DNA from: Tetracentron sinense
Taxonomy: Eukaryota > Streptophyta > Magnoliopsida > Trochodendrales > Trochodendraceae
Assembly (NCBI GenBank): GCA_015143295.1
Contig: CM026562.1
Coordinates: 12,242,041-12,306,040 of the forward strand
Length of the DNA: 64,000 bases
Direction: 5' to 3'
The notes under the pieces were generated by a model. The model saw only the letters and a program-made list of their open reading frames with translations, did not search any database and was not told the DNA's origin. Position numbers and translations under genes: made by a program. This document shows positions 11,284 to 23,975 of the stretch, piece after piece; the stretch's first letter is position 1; each line of letters begins with the position of its first letter.

Positions 11284-13146
11284 TGTCGCGACCCAAAATA
11301 CCCCCTAGGAGTTAGGGATACTTTGACTCGTGACCGCCATATCATACCTCCAGTATGATACATAAGGCACACGTGGAAACCTGTCAGAGTACCTGAATAT
11401 ACATAGCGGAAACGAAATACAATGCACAGCGGAAAATAAAATACTAAACATAGCGGAAGCAAAAAGAATACTCCTATAACTTGGCTCAAGTAAGAACCAA
11501 CAAGTATACATGTGTGAGAAACCCAAAAGTGGAGTGGACGAACCCCACACTCACATAACAAAAGACACAAGTTCTAAGTCGGTCGATCAACAGAAATCGA
11601 AGTCACGACTCCTATCTAAAGTACCATCATCATGATAGTGATCCATGGAAGGCTCCGGGTCACGGTACTCTTCCTCGACCCAAGGTTCTTCGCCACACAA
11701 ATCGAATGGAACCCGAGCACCTGCCGATCATAACAATATCGACTGAGCATGGAATACTCAGTGTATACAAACTAAGAACAATAAAGCGGTTAGGCATGGA
11801 GCATACCAGACATGGAGAATGAAATCCGAACAATCCTTAAAGCATGGAAACCGTGAAAACATATGTGAGATAATATTCGAAACCAAAACTGTAACCGTGT
11901 GAGTCAATCGATAATCATAGCCTTATGAGTTCTTGTGAGTTCATGGAGTTACTTAGAGTCATTAAGATCCGTAGAGACATAGAGCATAGAGCAATACCGT
12001 AGAGCATTTCCATAGAGCATAACCTTAGAGATCTTAGAGCATTTCATTGTGATCCGTGGAGCTTGTGAGACGATCTTAGAGCATTATCATAGAGTTTTCT
12101 TGTGAGCATGGTATGATCCTTAGAGCTTGTGAAACGATCTTAGAGAAATCATAGAGTTACTTAGAATCATTCATTATTCGTCTTTTCGTGAAAACCTTTG
12201 TTTGCACCTTAAGAAATCCATGGAAACCATCGGTTCATGCGAGACATGCGAGCATATGCACTTAATAAGAGAAATCATCATATTTAAGCATAGAATCCCT
12301 TAGAGGTATTTTATCAAACACTTAGAGTGCATCATAATAGTAATCCTTCATCCAAGTATATAATCACACCTTTTCATACATAGAATCAATACATATAGAT
12401 AGGGCATATATAAGAAGAATCATATCTAGTAACTAGTAGGATTGCAAGATTGTAGTAGAGTGTATCTACCTTGGTGAAATCAAAGATTTTGATTCCCAAA
12501 GGCTTGAACAAGCAATAACCTTGTGTTCTTGGTTGAGAATCACCAAGGGAAGTGGAAGAACCTTGATCTTCCACAAGCTTGATCAACAAGTAGCTCCTCT
12601 CCTTCTTCTCTCTCTCAAAATCTCCTAAGATAGGGCACAAAGGGTTTCTGAAACCCTAAGGCACGAACTCAGCCTATTTATAGGCAAGGGGTGGTGTTTA
12701 AAGTCTTAAACACCCTTAATGAAGAAAAACTGCGTATGACCGATCGATCGGTGCTATGGACCGAGCGATCGGAGGCTTACCGATCGATCGGTGTTATGAC
12801 CGAGAGATCGGTCAAAAACACACTCTCTGGAATTTTTCCCCATACAAAAAAGTTAACCGTGCGATAGCCATCGAGCGATCGGTAGTGGACCGATCGATCG
12901 CAGGTAATGACCGAGCGATCGGTGCTCTGTTATGTCTGGACTGTTTTGACCATATCTTTTTACTCGCTCGTCGGATTTCGACGATTCAACTTGCGTTGGA
13001 TCCGTCTTTCGAAAACGAACATTTCTGACGTTTTGGAATTTCCGATTTCTCCCTTATTTATTAATTAGATTACGAAAACTATGAAAACGGCCAATTAGCT
13101 ATGAAGGTGCTATTCATTAAGGATGAAAAAAATCCGGGGTGCTACA
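11284..13146 (-). repeat. Tekay-1 5' LTR
   Basis: 1863 bp, the near-identical partner of 4285-6138. Visible differences are an A/G at 11540, C/T near 11622, C/T near 13070, and a 9-bp tandem duplication near 13075-13090 (TACGAAAAC followed by TATGAAAAC). It is followed by the AGGAG target copy at 13147-13151. Its promoter would drive the element: palindrome array 12739-12923 and TATA complement 12673-12684. Confidence 0.95.
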
Positions 13147-13151
13147 AGGAG

Positions 13152-13925
13152 GATGCTACGATGTGATCTCGATAAGATGATAAAGGAAGGGATTGTGAAG
13201 GAGTTTGTGAGCTGCCTTTATTCTTATCTCATTCTCTTGCATCAATGCATTTTAATTTATTGACCCATAGCGATTAATCTCGTATATTATTGTTTTTATT
13301 ATCATGAGATGATAGTTGTTTATTAATCATAAGATGCTATCTGTTGTTTAATTATTCTGTTGAAATAATTACCCTTGATATATCATGTGTATATAAGACT
13401 GGGGACAAGTCCCTAAGTATTATGATCTTCTATCGTACACTATGTGATCCATAGTGGGGAGTGTGAGTAAGCTGACAGGCCAAAGCCAGGCCCAATCCCT
13501 CTCACCTATGTATGAACATGGTGAAAACTGTATAAGCAAATAGTGAGAGCAACAACGCCAAAACGTGAGCTTTCGCTAGGTGTTTATTAGGTTCATGGTA
13601 GGTGGGCACATAAATAAGAGATATTATACAATAACGCCAAAGCGTGAGTATAACGTCCCTTATAGATCAGATAATAGATTGAATGCTCCAGAATTCATAA
13701 GATGAGATCTGTGAAATTGGAGAAGATAGTTTCTATCTGCCTATTCAAGGTGATGTGATGATGTGGCCAAAGGTAGGATCACATTAAGCCTGTAGTGTCT
13801 AGGTTTTCGATGCCAATTGATTCTTCCCAAATTGGCAATACCATTAGAAACAGATCCATAATCTAATAGGTATTAATGAATACAATAGATCCCTAATACT
13901 ATCTTTTTTGTCATTTGATTAGATC
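13152..13925 (+). other. Copia A untranslated leader, second part
   Basis: This resumes the copia leader after Tekay-1. No coding frame. Two similar stretches containing AACAACGCCAAAACGTGAG (13550) and AATAACGCCAAAGCGTGAG (13631) form a loose direct repeat. It ends at the gag ATG (13926). Confidence 0.7.
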
Positions 13926-14730
13926 ATGACAGGCCTACACCTATTGACTAAAATTCTTCGTGATGAAAAGTTAGTAGGAACTAACTATGTAGACTGGAAA
14001 GGAAAAATTAGAATAGTATTTGTTGCTGATAACCTTGACCTATGTCTTAAGACACCTAAACCCGAAATTGCTCCAGATGCTTCACCGGGGCAAAAAGCTG
14101 AGTTAGAGCAATAGGAGAAGTCCAATTAGATGACCAAGTGTTACATTCTGGCTTCGATGTCTAACATCTTGCAAAGCCAGCATGAACACATGGATAAGAC
14201 TTCTGACATTTTGCAAAACCTACATGAGATGTTTGGTGAGCAAAATAGATCAGCTTGACAAGTTAAATTGAAATCCCTTGCTAACACCAAGATGGCTGAG
14301 GGAACTCCAGTCAGGGAACACATCATAAAGATGATGGGCTTATTGAATGAACTGGAAATTCTTGGTGGAGAGATGGATGCCATCACTCAGGTTGACACTG
14401 TTCTGCAATCACTCCCTTCGTCCTTCATTCATTCGTGTTAAATTATAACATGAATAAGGGTGAAATGTCACTAAGTGAGCTTATGAACTCACTTGTGTCT
14501 GTAGAAGATTTGATCAAAAAGTCAATAAATGGTGAAATTTTAACTGTCGATAAACGTGATACCTCCAATCGATCTAAAAAGTTTAGAAAGAAGAATAAGG
14601 GTAAAGGTAAGTTTTAAAGACAATATGGGTAAGGCAAAAGTTACCAAAGGTTTATCAAGCGATGTTGGCAAGGATAAGAAGGGCAATGGAAAGTGTTTCC
14701 ACTGTGGTAAAATAGGCCACTAGAAGAGAA
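13926..14730 (+). pseudogene. gag: Copia A gag, broken
   Basis: A copia-type Gag beginning MTGLHLLTKILRDEKLVGTN, with landmarks NYVDWKGKIR, CYILASMSNILQSQHEHM, LHEMFGEQNRSA, AEGTPVREHIIKMMGLLNEL, then LNYNMNKGEMSLSELMNSL after a frameshift near 14435. A single zinc knuckle follows (CFHCGKIGH, then a stop at the expected Trp and Phe in place of the last Cys). Stops near 14112, 14125 and 14260 and the frameshift rule out function. This is the UBN2/DUF4219 family of copia Gag. Confidence 0.88.
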
Positions 14731-16310
14731 ATTTTAGGACTTACCTCACAACTCTTAAGAAGGGTGGCAACAATACTCAAGGTATGAGATGCTTTGAAGT
14801 ATTGATTACTGTTGAGTCTAACTTTCTGGATGGTCCTCCTAACTCATGGTGCATAGATTCTGGATCCACTGTACACGTATGCAATTGTTTACAGGGGTTC
14901 AAGGAAACCAGAAAGCTGACCAAATAGGAGCAGAAGCTTAAAGTTGGCTCCGGTGCAAATGTTGAAGTGAAGTCAATTGGCTTGTTTACTCTTTATTTAC
15001 CTAATGGAAAGACATTAATTTTAGAAGACTGTTTTTATGTGCCTTCTGCACACAAAAATTTGATTTCAGTATCCAGAATTTTACTTTGTGGATTCTCTAT
15101 CATTTTTAATTCAATAGTTGAAATTAAGAAAGATGGAATGATCTTAATTACCGGTAATCTTATTAATGGCCTTTATTTAATATTTCATTTGGTAAATAAT
15201 GAAAGTCTGCAAAGTGATAATGCCTCATCATCTAGAATGTCTGGAATGAAGAGACATTACACAGAGTCTACTTATCTTTGGCATAAGAGACTTGGTCACA
15301 TTAATCTTGATAGGATCAAGAGATTGGTAAAAGATGGTCCCCTTGAATTTCTCAAGGTAGAACCACTCCCTAATTACGAGTCTTGTCTCGAAGGGAAGAT
15401 GATCAAGAAGCCTTATCCTAAAAAGGTAGGAAGAGCTGAAGAAAAGTTGAGACTCATACATAGTGATGTATATGGTCCATTTAACATTGTTACATGAGGG
15501 CAATATCGGTATTTTGTCACATTTACCGATGACTATTCCAAGTATGGATATGTCTATTTGATGCAACACAAATCTGACACCTTTGAAAAGTTCAAAGAAT
15601 TTAGATTAGAAGTTGAAAATCAAACTGAGAAATCCATAAAGACACTTCGATCAGATCGAGGTGGTGAATGCCTCACCAACGAGTTTATGGATTACTTAAG
15701 GGATAATGGGATTATCTCGCAATGGACCAGTCCTGCCACTCCTCAACAAAATGGAGTTTCTGAAAGAAGAAACCGGACCTTATAGTTCACTCTATGGTGA
15801 GCCATGCCGATGTTCCTTCATATCTTTGGGGATATGCTTTACAAAATGTCATTTACATTCTGAACCGGGTTCTGTCTAAGTCTTTTTGGTTACACCCTAT
15901 GAATTGTGGACTGGGTGAACACTTAGTTTACAACATCTAAGGGTATGGGGTTGTCCTGCGCATGTTCGCAAACTCAAACCCACTAAATTGGAATCTAGGG
16001 CAGAGAAATGGAACTTTGTAGGGTATCCAAAAGAAACTAAGCGTTTCTATATCTACTCCAAGGCAGACCAAACAATAGTTGTTAGGCTTAATGCCACTTT
16101 CTTGGAGGAAGAAATGTATCTCCTTAAGAAAGTTGAATTTCATGAGATAAAAGACAACACAGCCAATGTCCAAACTGAACCTAATCCTTCTATTAATGAT
16201 TCTCCTAATTCTATTTCATTGAGAAGGTCTGAAAGAGTTTCAAGACCACCAGATAGACTTCAGTATTACAATAATGAGGTTTAACTAGTTAGCCCCAATG
16301 ATGAGGATAC
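14731..16310 (+). pseudogene. pol: Copia A protease and integrase, broken
   Basis: Protease is seen in WCIDSGSTVHVC (about 14850). The pre-integrase zinc region is HKRLGHINLDRIKRL (about 15290). The integrase core has Asp in HSDVYGPF (about 15465), Asp in RSDRGGEC (about 15655) and Glu in [11 protein letters not shown] (about 15765), so all three catalytic acidic residues survive in the text. In-frame stops at about 14925, 15495 and 15781 and frameshifts after 15781 break it. A later stretch, LRRSERVSRPPDRL (16220-16262), is the usual linker between integrase and RT. Confidence 0.88.
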
Positions 16311-16879
16311 GCATCCTAATACTTATCAGGAAGCTACATTAGATGTAGATGCATCTCAATGGAATAAAGCCATGAATGCAGAAATAGATTCCATGTATGA
16401 CAACGACGTCTGGACTTTAGTAGATCCACCAGATGGTATAAGCCAATTGGATGCAAATGGATTTACAAAAGGAAGAAGGGTGCCGATGGTAACGTGGAGA
16501 CCTATAAAGCTAAATTAGTTGTAAAAGTTTATACTTAGATCCAAGGAGTTCATTATGAGGATACCTTTTCACCTGTAGCTATGCTCAAATCCATCAGGAT
16601 AATGCTGGCTATAGCTGCACACCATGACTATGAGATATGACAATAGATTTCAAAATTGCTTTCCTTAACAGAATGTTAGATGAAGACATCTATATGAAGC
16701 AACCTGAGGGCTTCATTGCTCCTAACCAGGAGAACATGGTATGCAAACTCAACAAGTCGATATATGGTTTGAAACAAGCTTCTAGAAGCTGGAACCAAAG
16801 ATTTGATCTTTCAATCACAGAATTTGGAAGAATCTTGTATTTAAGAAAAGGATAGTGGGAGAGCAGCAGTATACCTAAT
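16311..16879 (+). pseudogene. pol: Copia A reverse transcriptase, 5' half, broken and interrupted
   Basis: RT landmarks are AMNAEIDSMYDNDVWTLVDPP, VHYEDTFSPVAMLKSIRIML, FKIAFLNRMLDEDIYMKQPEGF and NKSIYGLKQASRSWNQRFD, spread over at least three frames. A deletion of roughly 20 bp after TEFG (about 16828) removes part of the expected sequence. The gene then stops at CTAAT (16875-16879), the target site of solo LTR G, and resumes at 40083. Confidence 0.87.
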
Positions 16880-17233
16880 TGAAAAAAATTCGGTGAACCT
16901 CAAATCCGATGTTTGAGCTGAGAATCTCACAAGATCAAGGGGATGGTTCGGTTTCCCTAAAAGTCTATCTACCCTTTTGATGATTTTAACAATTAAGTTA
17001 TTAGCTTAAGGGATGATAAAATTTAAGTGCGGAAATAGAAAACCAAGCAAACCACAACACAAGGATTTTTACGTGGAAACCCTCTGGGAAAAACCACGGG
17101 ACCTAGTCCAGCCATGAGAATCCACTAAGACAAAGTAAACAAGAACTTACAAGACTTGAACTTTACTCCTTCGGACTCGACACTAAGATCTTTCAATTGT
17201 TAGTCCTCCACACCTCGAAAAGTCATCATGTAC
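16880..17233 (-). mobile_element. Solo LTR G, left part (copia-like)
   Basis: Together with 39346-40077 this forms a solo LTR of about 1.09 kb, TG...CA at its edges, flanked by a perfect CTAAT duplication (16875-16879 and 40078-40082) inside copia A's RT. It is split by element B (target TGTAC/CGTAC). On the minus strand it contains the stretch GTGGTTTTTCCCAGAGGG followed by TTTCCACG, common near the 3' end of plant copia LTRs, so the orientation is probably minus. Confidence 0.82.
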
Positions 17234-17937
17234 TGTCACGCCCCAAAATACCCCCTAGGAGTTAAGGGATACTTTAGGAGTGATAATCGTTCCTGCCAAA
17301 CCATCCTGAAGTAAATAAGGCCAACATAATGCAATACTAACAATGATCAGAGCGCGGAAGCTAAGCATGTATGCGGAAGTATAAACTAACTTTTCCTTTT
17401 CTTCTAAAATTCCAAAATAGTATTCCAAGTGAATATATATACAAAACATATCTCATTCTAAGGTGGACAGGCACACCTAACAAAATATCAAAATTCACAA
17501 AAGAACCCTCTCATACTCCCCCCTCAACCATAGTCGAGGTAAGGCCACACGTCGAGGTCTCGACCTGCCTAAGACTGTAATGGGATAGACGGCTCTCTCT
17601 CCTCTAAGTATTCTTCCTCGACCCAAGGCTCAGGGCAGGTAAGGCTGAGCATGGAATACTCAGCGAGTACAAGCTACTAGCTAACCATAGCAATAATAAA
17701 AGCACGACAATAGTGAACACAATACAACACAACGATTCAAAGCAATTGGAACATCATAAGGATAAACAGTATTGAACGTAAAACAATAGAATTGTCTTGA
17801 CGTGCATGCGTGAATGCGAAAACTCCGACAAAACTCATGCTTGGAAACCCGTTTCATGTCTCGGTATAGCTTGTGAAAATCATGCATGCGTGTCTTGTCT
17901 TGTCTTGTAAACTTGTGAATCTTTCCTTGTGAGCCTG

Positions 17938-18283
17938 TTCTTGTGAGCTAGAGGCTAGTACCCTTCACTGGGGCTACCAACCTCTTTGACATATTTCATT
18001 TACTTGTGAGCCAGAGGCTAGCATCAAAACCTCCCTGGGCTACCAACCTCCTTGACATGTTGTTTTCTTGTGAGCTAGAGGCTAGTACTTGAACACCCAT
18101 GGGCTACCAACCTCCTTGACATATGTTGGTTTTAGTTACTTGTTTATTTTTCTTGTAAGCTAGAGGCTAGTACCAGAACATCCCTGGGCTACCAACCTCA
18201 ATGACATATAGTGATTTTTGGTTTTCTTGTGAGCTAGAGGCTAGCACCCGAACATCCCTGGGCTACCAACCTCCTCGACATGC
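17938..18283 (-). repeat. Tandem hairpin repeat in B 3' LTR, five units
   Basis: Five units of about 65-80 bp share CTTGTGAGCTAGAGGCTAG, a short spacer, then GGGCTACCAACCTC and TTGACAT. Within each unit GGCTAG and the GGGCTACC arm can fold into an imperfect hairpin. The same array, also five units, is at about 37575-37925 in the 5' LTR, and a 69-bp relative is present six times in element E. Confidence 0.82.
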
Positions 18284-19271
18284 AATGTTTTCTTGTTGAT
18301 TTATTATATGCATATGCTCTTGAAAACTCAATTCATGCAACATGCGTGCTCGTGTGCGTGTCAATAGTGACAATCATGATGACGTGCTTGGATGGGCGGA
18401 TCACATGAATATGGAATTTCAATTCCTAACTTAATTGTATGACAATTTAGGCAACATATAGCACATTTGAACAATTTATCATTCATAAGAAGATTTACAC
18501 AGTTCCTATTTCCATTTTCTTCATTTAATTCATTTACCCTTAGTTTAGGCATTTTGTCGAACACATAGCATACAACATTTCCATAGTGGATCATCTTACT
18601 CTTTTTAGTGCATATTTTCCATCAAATCATCAAGGTAAGTTCCTTATTTATAGAGTGCCCTTCCACCATTTTTCATTTCATCCATCACACCACATCCATA
18701 CGGCATCCAATCGCCTCAACCCCTCATCCATTCACACATCACCACATTCCTTATTATCTTGTTTATATTTTATAGAAATAGTACATTTCAAAAGGAAGAA
18801 AAATATAATATCAAGAGTCACCATTTACAATAGAAAACCTAGGTTATTGCTAATGGGAGTTAGTAGGGTGTACTAACCTTGAATCAAGGTTTGACCTTGA
18901 AGAAACCTTAAAATAGAACCCCAAAAGGGTAGGGAAGAACCCTTGCTTGAGGTAGGCTTGATTTGGGGGAGAAAGCCCTTGCAAAATGTCATAGGATTCG
19001 CTACCCTAGCTTTGGAAATGACTCCCCATGAGCTTGAGGCTTGGCTTTGAAGCAAAAACCCACTTTACGAAGATTCTTGGATGTTCAATCCCTTGATCTC
19101 TTCACCAAGGATGCCCTAAGAGAAAAACCCTCTTCTTCTCTCTCACTCTCTCTCAAAATACTCTGAGTATGATGAATGAGTACCCAATGGTCGAGAAAGC
19201 CCTTATGGGTAAGGGTTTAACGCCCCAAAAGACGAAAAAGCCCTTAATGAAAGTTCTGCAAAACGCGATAG

Positions 19272-19476
19272 ACCGAGCGATCGGTGGTTATGACTGATTG
19301 ATTGGTTGCCTACCGAGCGACCGGTGTTCTCGACCGAGCTCTCGGTTAGAAACATGCTCTCTGGAAAAATTCTCCATACAAAAAAGTTAACCAGTCGATA
19401 GTTACCGATCGATCGGTTTTGGACCGAGCGATCGGTTGTGAACCGATCGATCGCTGCATTGGATCAAGCGATCGGT
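19272..19476 (-). promoter_or_regulatory. U3 palindrome array, B 3' LTR
   Basis: About ten variants of ACCGAGCGATCGGT and ACCGATCGATCGGT in two clusters separated by a CTCTCTGGAAAAATT block. The 5' LTR copy is 38903-39130. It is the same arrangement as in Tekay-1, D and E. Confidence 0.6.
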
Positions 19477-19688
19477 GCTCTACAGATCCCAACTTTTTCA
19501 GCCATATCTTTTGATTCGTTCGTCGGATTTTGACGATTCAACTTGCGTTGGATTCTTCTTTCGAAAAGGAACATTTCTGACATTTCAAAATTTTTGATTT
19601 CTCCTTTATTTATTTTTTTGACTACGTGAAAGGCCAATTGACTACAAAAGTGCTATTCATTATATACGAAAAAGTCTGGGTTGCTACA

Positions 19689-19700
19689 TCCTTCCCCCTT
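19689..19700 (-). other. Polypurine tract (element B)
   Basis: AAGGGGGAAGGA on the minus strand directly beside the 3' LTR. A GTTTCGTCCTCGAAATTTGG stretch follows at about 19707-19726, the degraded form of the Tekay/Del motif. Confidence 0.85.
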
Positions 19701-19778
19701 ACAAAAGTTTCGTCCTCGAAATTTGGACGATATATACATGGACAAAACTAGAAAAAAATACAAGGGAATACCAAGGTT

Positions 19779-22263
19779 CTAAACAAATAACTGAGGATAC
19801 ATTTCTCGTACTTTGGATTCTCGTTCACATGTAGCTTCTTCCATTGAATGGTGTTGCCATCTTACTAAGACCAAGGGAATGGTCTTGTTGCGCAAGACTT
19901 GATCTCGCCTGTCCAAGATCTACACCAGTTGCTCAACTAATGTGAGATCCTCCCGGATTTCCACCGGATCAAGCTCGATGACATGAGAAGGGTCCAGGAT
20001 ATACTTCTGTAGCATAGAGACATGAAACACATTGTGGACCGCCGCCATGTGAGCGGGCAAAGCAACACGGTAAGCCACCTCACCAACTCTAGTAATGATC
20101 TCGAACGGACCCACATATCTCGGACTGAGTTTGCCTTTCTTCCTGAATCTCATAACACCCTTGGTTGGTGAAACCCGAACAAATAAAAAATCACCAACTC
20201 GAAACTCAAGGTCTCTCATTCGGTTGTCGGCATAGCTCTTCTGTCTATATCCTGTGTGGTTTTCAACCTCTTTCGGATAAGCTTGACCTTTTCTGCGGTT
20301 TGTTCAATTAATTCGGGGCCCAACACCTTTCTTTCCCCAACTTCATCCCAATACAACGGGGATCTACAACTCCTTCCGTACAAAGCCTCAAAAGGCGCCA
20401 TCTGTATGCTTGCCTGATAACTGTTATTGTAGGCAAATTCCACCAAAGGTAGGTGATCTTCCCAACTCCTTTAAAATCTAGCATACATGCTTAGAGCATG
20501 TCTTCTAACACCTGATTCACTTCTCGGTTTGCTCGTCGGTCTGTGGGTGGAAAGCCGTGCTAAAGTCCAGTCAGGAACCCATGGCCTCCTGAAAGCTCTT
20601 CCAGAACCTAGAAGTAAATCTAGGGTCTCTATCCGACACAATGCTCATAGGCACCCCGTGCAACCAAACTATTTCTTTGATGTACAATGCCGCCAACTGG
20701 TTGAAATTAAAGGTAGTCTAGTATGGCAAGAAATGGACGGACTTCGTGAGTCTGTCAACCACAACCCATGTAGCATCGGTGTTTCTAACTATCTTTGGCA
20801 ACCCCACGATGAAATCCATGGAGATGTGCTCCCACTTCCACTCGGGAATAGGGAGGGACTGTAAAAGTCCAGCCGGTTTCCTGTTTTCGGTTTTGACTTG
20901 TTGGCACACCAACCACAGTGCCACGTACTCCGCAACATCCCTCTTCATGTTTCGCCACCAAAAGTGACTCTTGAGGTTCTGGTACATCTTTGTACCCCCG
21001 GGGTGCACCGTATACTTGGACCGGTGAGCTTCATCCATAATCTATCTCCGAAGGTCGGCATTGGCTGGGACACAAAGTCTCCCCTTGAATGTAATAGTAC
21101 CCCGACTAGTGAGAGAGAAGTCTTCACTACCCTTGGAATCTTCCTTGTCCCGGAAGGCCAACAAGTCAGCATCCGTGGCTTGATACTCTTGGATCAAATC
21201 TATAATGTACGGCCAAACCGTGACATTGGCCAAGACAGGACTGCGAACAGAATCATTCACATTGATGTCCAGATTTTCCAAATCTTCCAACAGTTTCCAT
21301 TCCTGCACCAACATGTGAGCCAAGAGACCCGGAGGTCTTCTACTCAAGGCGTCAGCCACTACTTCGCTTTTCCCGGGTAATATTGGATGGTGCACTCGTA
21401 GTCTTTTAAAAATTCCATCCAACGCCGTTGTCGTAAGTTTAGCTCTTTTTGGGAAAAGAGATATTTGAGGCTCTTGTGGTCTATAAACTCATAGAATTCT
21501 ACCTAGTAAAGGTAGTGTCGCCAAATCTTTAGTGCAAACACGACCGCAGCAAGCTCCAAGTCGTGAGTGGGGTAATTCTTTTCATGCTCCTTCAGTTGCC
21601 TTGATGCATAGGCAATGACTTTCTTGTGCTGCATGAGGACACACCCAAGTCAAATGTGTGAAGCATCGCTATACACTTCATAACCATCACGTCTGGATGG
21701 TACTGTAAGGATGAGGGCCATCGTAAGGCGTTTCTTCAACTCTTGGAAGCTCACTTTGCATCGGTTGCTCCAACTGAACTTTGCATTTTTTCTCGTCAAA
21801 TAAGTGAGAGTTGTGGCCAAACTGGAGAATCCCTCCACAAATCTCCAATAATAGCTTGCCAACCCGAGGAAACTATGTATCTCCATGACGCTCTTGGGCC
21901 TCTCCCAACTCATAACTGCCTCTATTTTTGCCGGGTCAATAGAAATGTCCTCGGCCAACACCACGTGGCCTAGGAATGCCACCTTCTCTAACCAAAATTC
22001 ACACTTCCTTAACTTGGCGTATAGTCTATGCTCTCTCAACATCTCTAGAGCAAGACAGAGGTCTCGTGCATGATCTTCTCGTGTCTGGGAATATACCAAG
22101 ATGTCATCAATGAATACAATCACACATCGATCCAAATATGATCGGAACACCCGGTTCATCAAATCCATGAACGCTGCCAGTGCATTCGTCAGCTCAAAAG
22201 GCATAACAAGGAACTCATAGTGCCCATACCGAGTCCTGAAAGCCGTCTTCAGAACATCTTCCA
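19779..22263 (-). pseudogene. pol: Element B pol, 3' portion: RT (from mid-domain), RNase H, integrase, chromodomain
   Basis: This resumes RT at [20 protein letters not shown] just inside the point where C inserted, with FIDDILVYS intact, RNase H around [10 protein letters not shown] (22264-21650 open, then a stop), integrase zinc-finger region ([15 protein letters not shown], about 21030), MDFIVGLP and the later core, [16 protein letters not shown] module and a chromodomain ending at TAG 19779-19781. Several stops and frameshifts (for example near 21649, 21040, 20716, 20445) make it non-functional. Most stops fit C-to-T changes. Confidence 0.9.
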
Positions 22264-22953
22264 TGTCACGACCCTAAACCCACCCTAGGAGTTAGAGTGA
22301 ATCTTGGATGACTTGTCATGACCTAAATGACATGCTTGGCAAACCATCCTGCAAAACACACTGAAAATATACAATAGAGGACAAAAATAGCGGAAATGTA
22401 CTCTAACATAGCACAGCGGAAGACAAATCAAACCTCTATGTAAATACATGATCCAAGTTTGTACAAGAGTGAAATCAAAAGAATGTGCGGACATGCCCGC
22501 CAAACTACATGATATAAATCTCTCATGCTCACCCACAACTAACCACTCAGAATCTACCACAACCTAATAGTAGCCCTCGCCCTGAGGTTCCTCCATAGGC
22601 TCCTCAGCGTACTTCTCCTTTACCCATGGGCCAGGAGCACATACGTCAAAAGGAGCAGCCGTTCCACTATCACCTGCCGACATAAGAAGTACGACTGAGC
22701 ATGGAACACTCAGCGGATACCAAACACTAACCAACAGCCATAGCAAAGCAATAACCATATAAGGTAGGAAGCAATTTATATCATAACAGGAAATTAAGGT
22801 AGTTTATAGTCATGCTTGTATTTCGTAAAAGCTGATAAAACCCTTGAAACCTTGTGCACTTGACTTGACTTAAGATACTGTTTTCGTACTTGAAAACTTG
22901 TCTATCGTGCTATGCGTGTCATGCCATGTCATGCGTGTCATGCTTGTATCATG

Positions 22954-23170
22954 CTTACTTGCTCAGAAAATAAACTACTTGTGAAGGAAGGGAGACCCTA
23001 CTTCCTAATGTTCATGTCATGTCATGCTTGCTTGCTCGGAAAAGTAAACTACTTGTGAGGGAAGGGAGACCCTTCTTCCTAAATGTTCATGTCATGTCAT
23101 GCTTGCTTGCTCGGAAAAGTAAACTACTTGTGAGGGAAGGGAGACCTTTCTTCCTAAATGTTCATGCCAT
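22954..23170 (-). repeat. Tandem hairpin repeat in C 3' LTR, three units
   Basis: Units of about 74 bp share GCTTGCTTGCTCGGAAAAG and AACTACTTGTGAGGGAAGGG followed by AGACCCTTCTTCC. GGAAGGG pairs with CCCTT and TCC around an AGA loop. The partner LTR has only two units (about 32750-32890), so the copy number changed between them. Confidence 0.82.
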
Positions 23171-23975
23171 GCCATGCTATGTTCTTGCCAAAAGAGAGGT
23201 AAAACATATCGTAGGATATGTCCTACCTCTAAGTCTCGTTCTTAAAAATACCGATAAAACATGTCATGCATGCCGTGCTCGTGGGACCGTGTACAATTAA
23301 GTATGACAATTGTATCGAGAACACTTCAATTGATCAATACTTAAATCAAACCAATAAACATTTAATCTATCCGGAAGTTCACACATACATTTTCTCAAAT
23401 AAAGCATCATCTTCTTCATTGAGGCATTTCATCAAACACTTGGTATGCGCATTATGGTTGATACCTAAATCTTGGATTTCTAGGTGTGTTAAACTCATAG
23501 CATACATGTACGTTTGTTATTGGTCCAATGCCCTTCCCATTTCATTCATTCCAACAAACACATGGCATCCAATCGCCCATTCACATCCAACATCCATCCA
23601 TCCATCCATTCTCCTTATCTTGTTTAGAAATTTAGGGAAAATCATCAAATGAAAGAAAAAAAGGAGAATAGGTGAACTAGAAGGTTAGTATAGGGTACTG
23701 ACCTCAATAGAGCAAAGAAAACCCTCGAAGTGGCTCGTGGAAGGCGTTGCGTAGCTTGGAAGATAACTCCACGTGGTGCTTGAGCTTGGATTAGGAAGAC
23801 CTTGAGATTTGGGAAGAAATGTGGAGTTAATCCTTCACTCCAATCCAAAATCCTCTTGGAAAACCCCTTTTTCCTCTCCCTTCTCTTCCTCTCCTCTAGG
23901 TTAGCAAAACCCCCAAATGAAAACCCTCAAATAGATCAAGGGTTAAAACCCTCAATTTCGGAATTTGCTACCGCA

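Larger units (their letters stand above)
4285..13146 (-). mobile_element. Tekay-1: full-length Ty3/gypsy chromovirus (Tekay/Del-type)
   Basis: A complete 8.86-kb element on the minus strand: 5' LTR 11284-13146, primer site, gag, intron, pol with chromodomain, polypurine tract, 3' LTR 4285-6138. The 5-bp target AGGAG is perfectly duplicated at 4280-4284 and 13147-13151. By eye the LTRs differ by three substitutions and one 9-bp tandem duplication in over 1.85 kb, so the insertion is very recent. The only visible coding lesion is one TAG in the integrase zinc-finger region. Tekay/Del assignment rests on the YPHLF chromodomain end, the GGGACGAAATTT motif beside the polypurine tract, the long LTRs and the gag type. 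Confidence 0.95.
17234..19688 (-). repeat. Element B 3' LTR
   Basis: 2455 bp from TGTCACGCCCC to TTGCTACA. It contains a tandem hairpin array (17938-18283), the CTGAG/CTCAG hairpin near 17644-17668, a palindrome array (19272-19476) and the conserved U3 block (about 19500-19590). Compared with the 5' LTR it lacks about 34 bp near 17630, which removes one arm of the CCTCGACCC/GGGTCGAGG stem. I see no good TATA box between the array and the tandem repeats. Confidence 0.92.
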
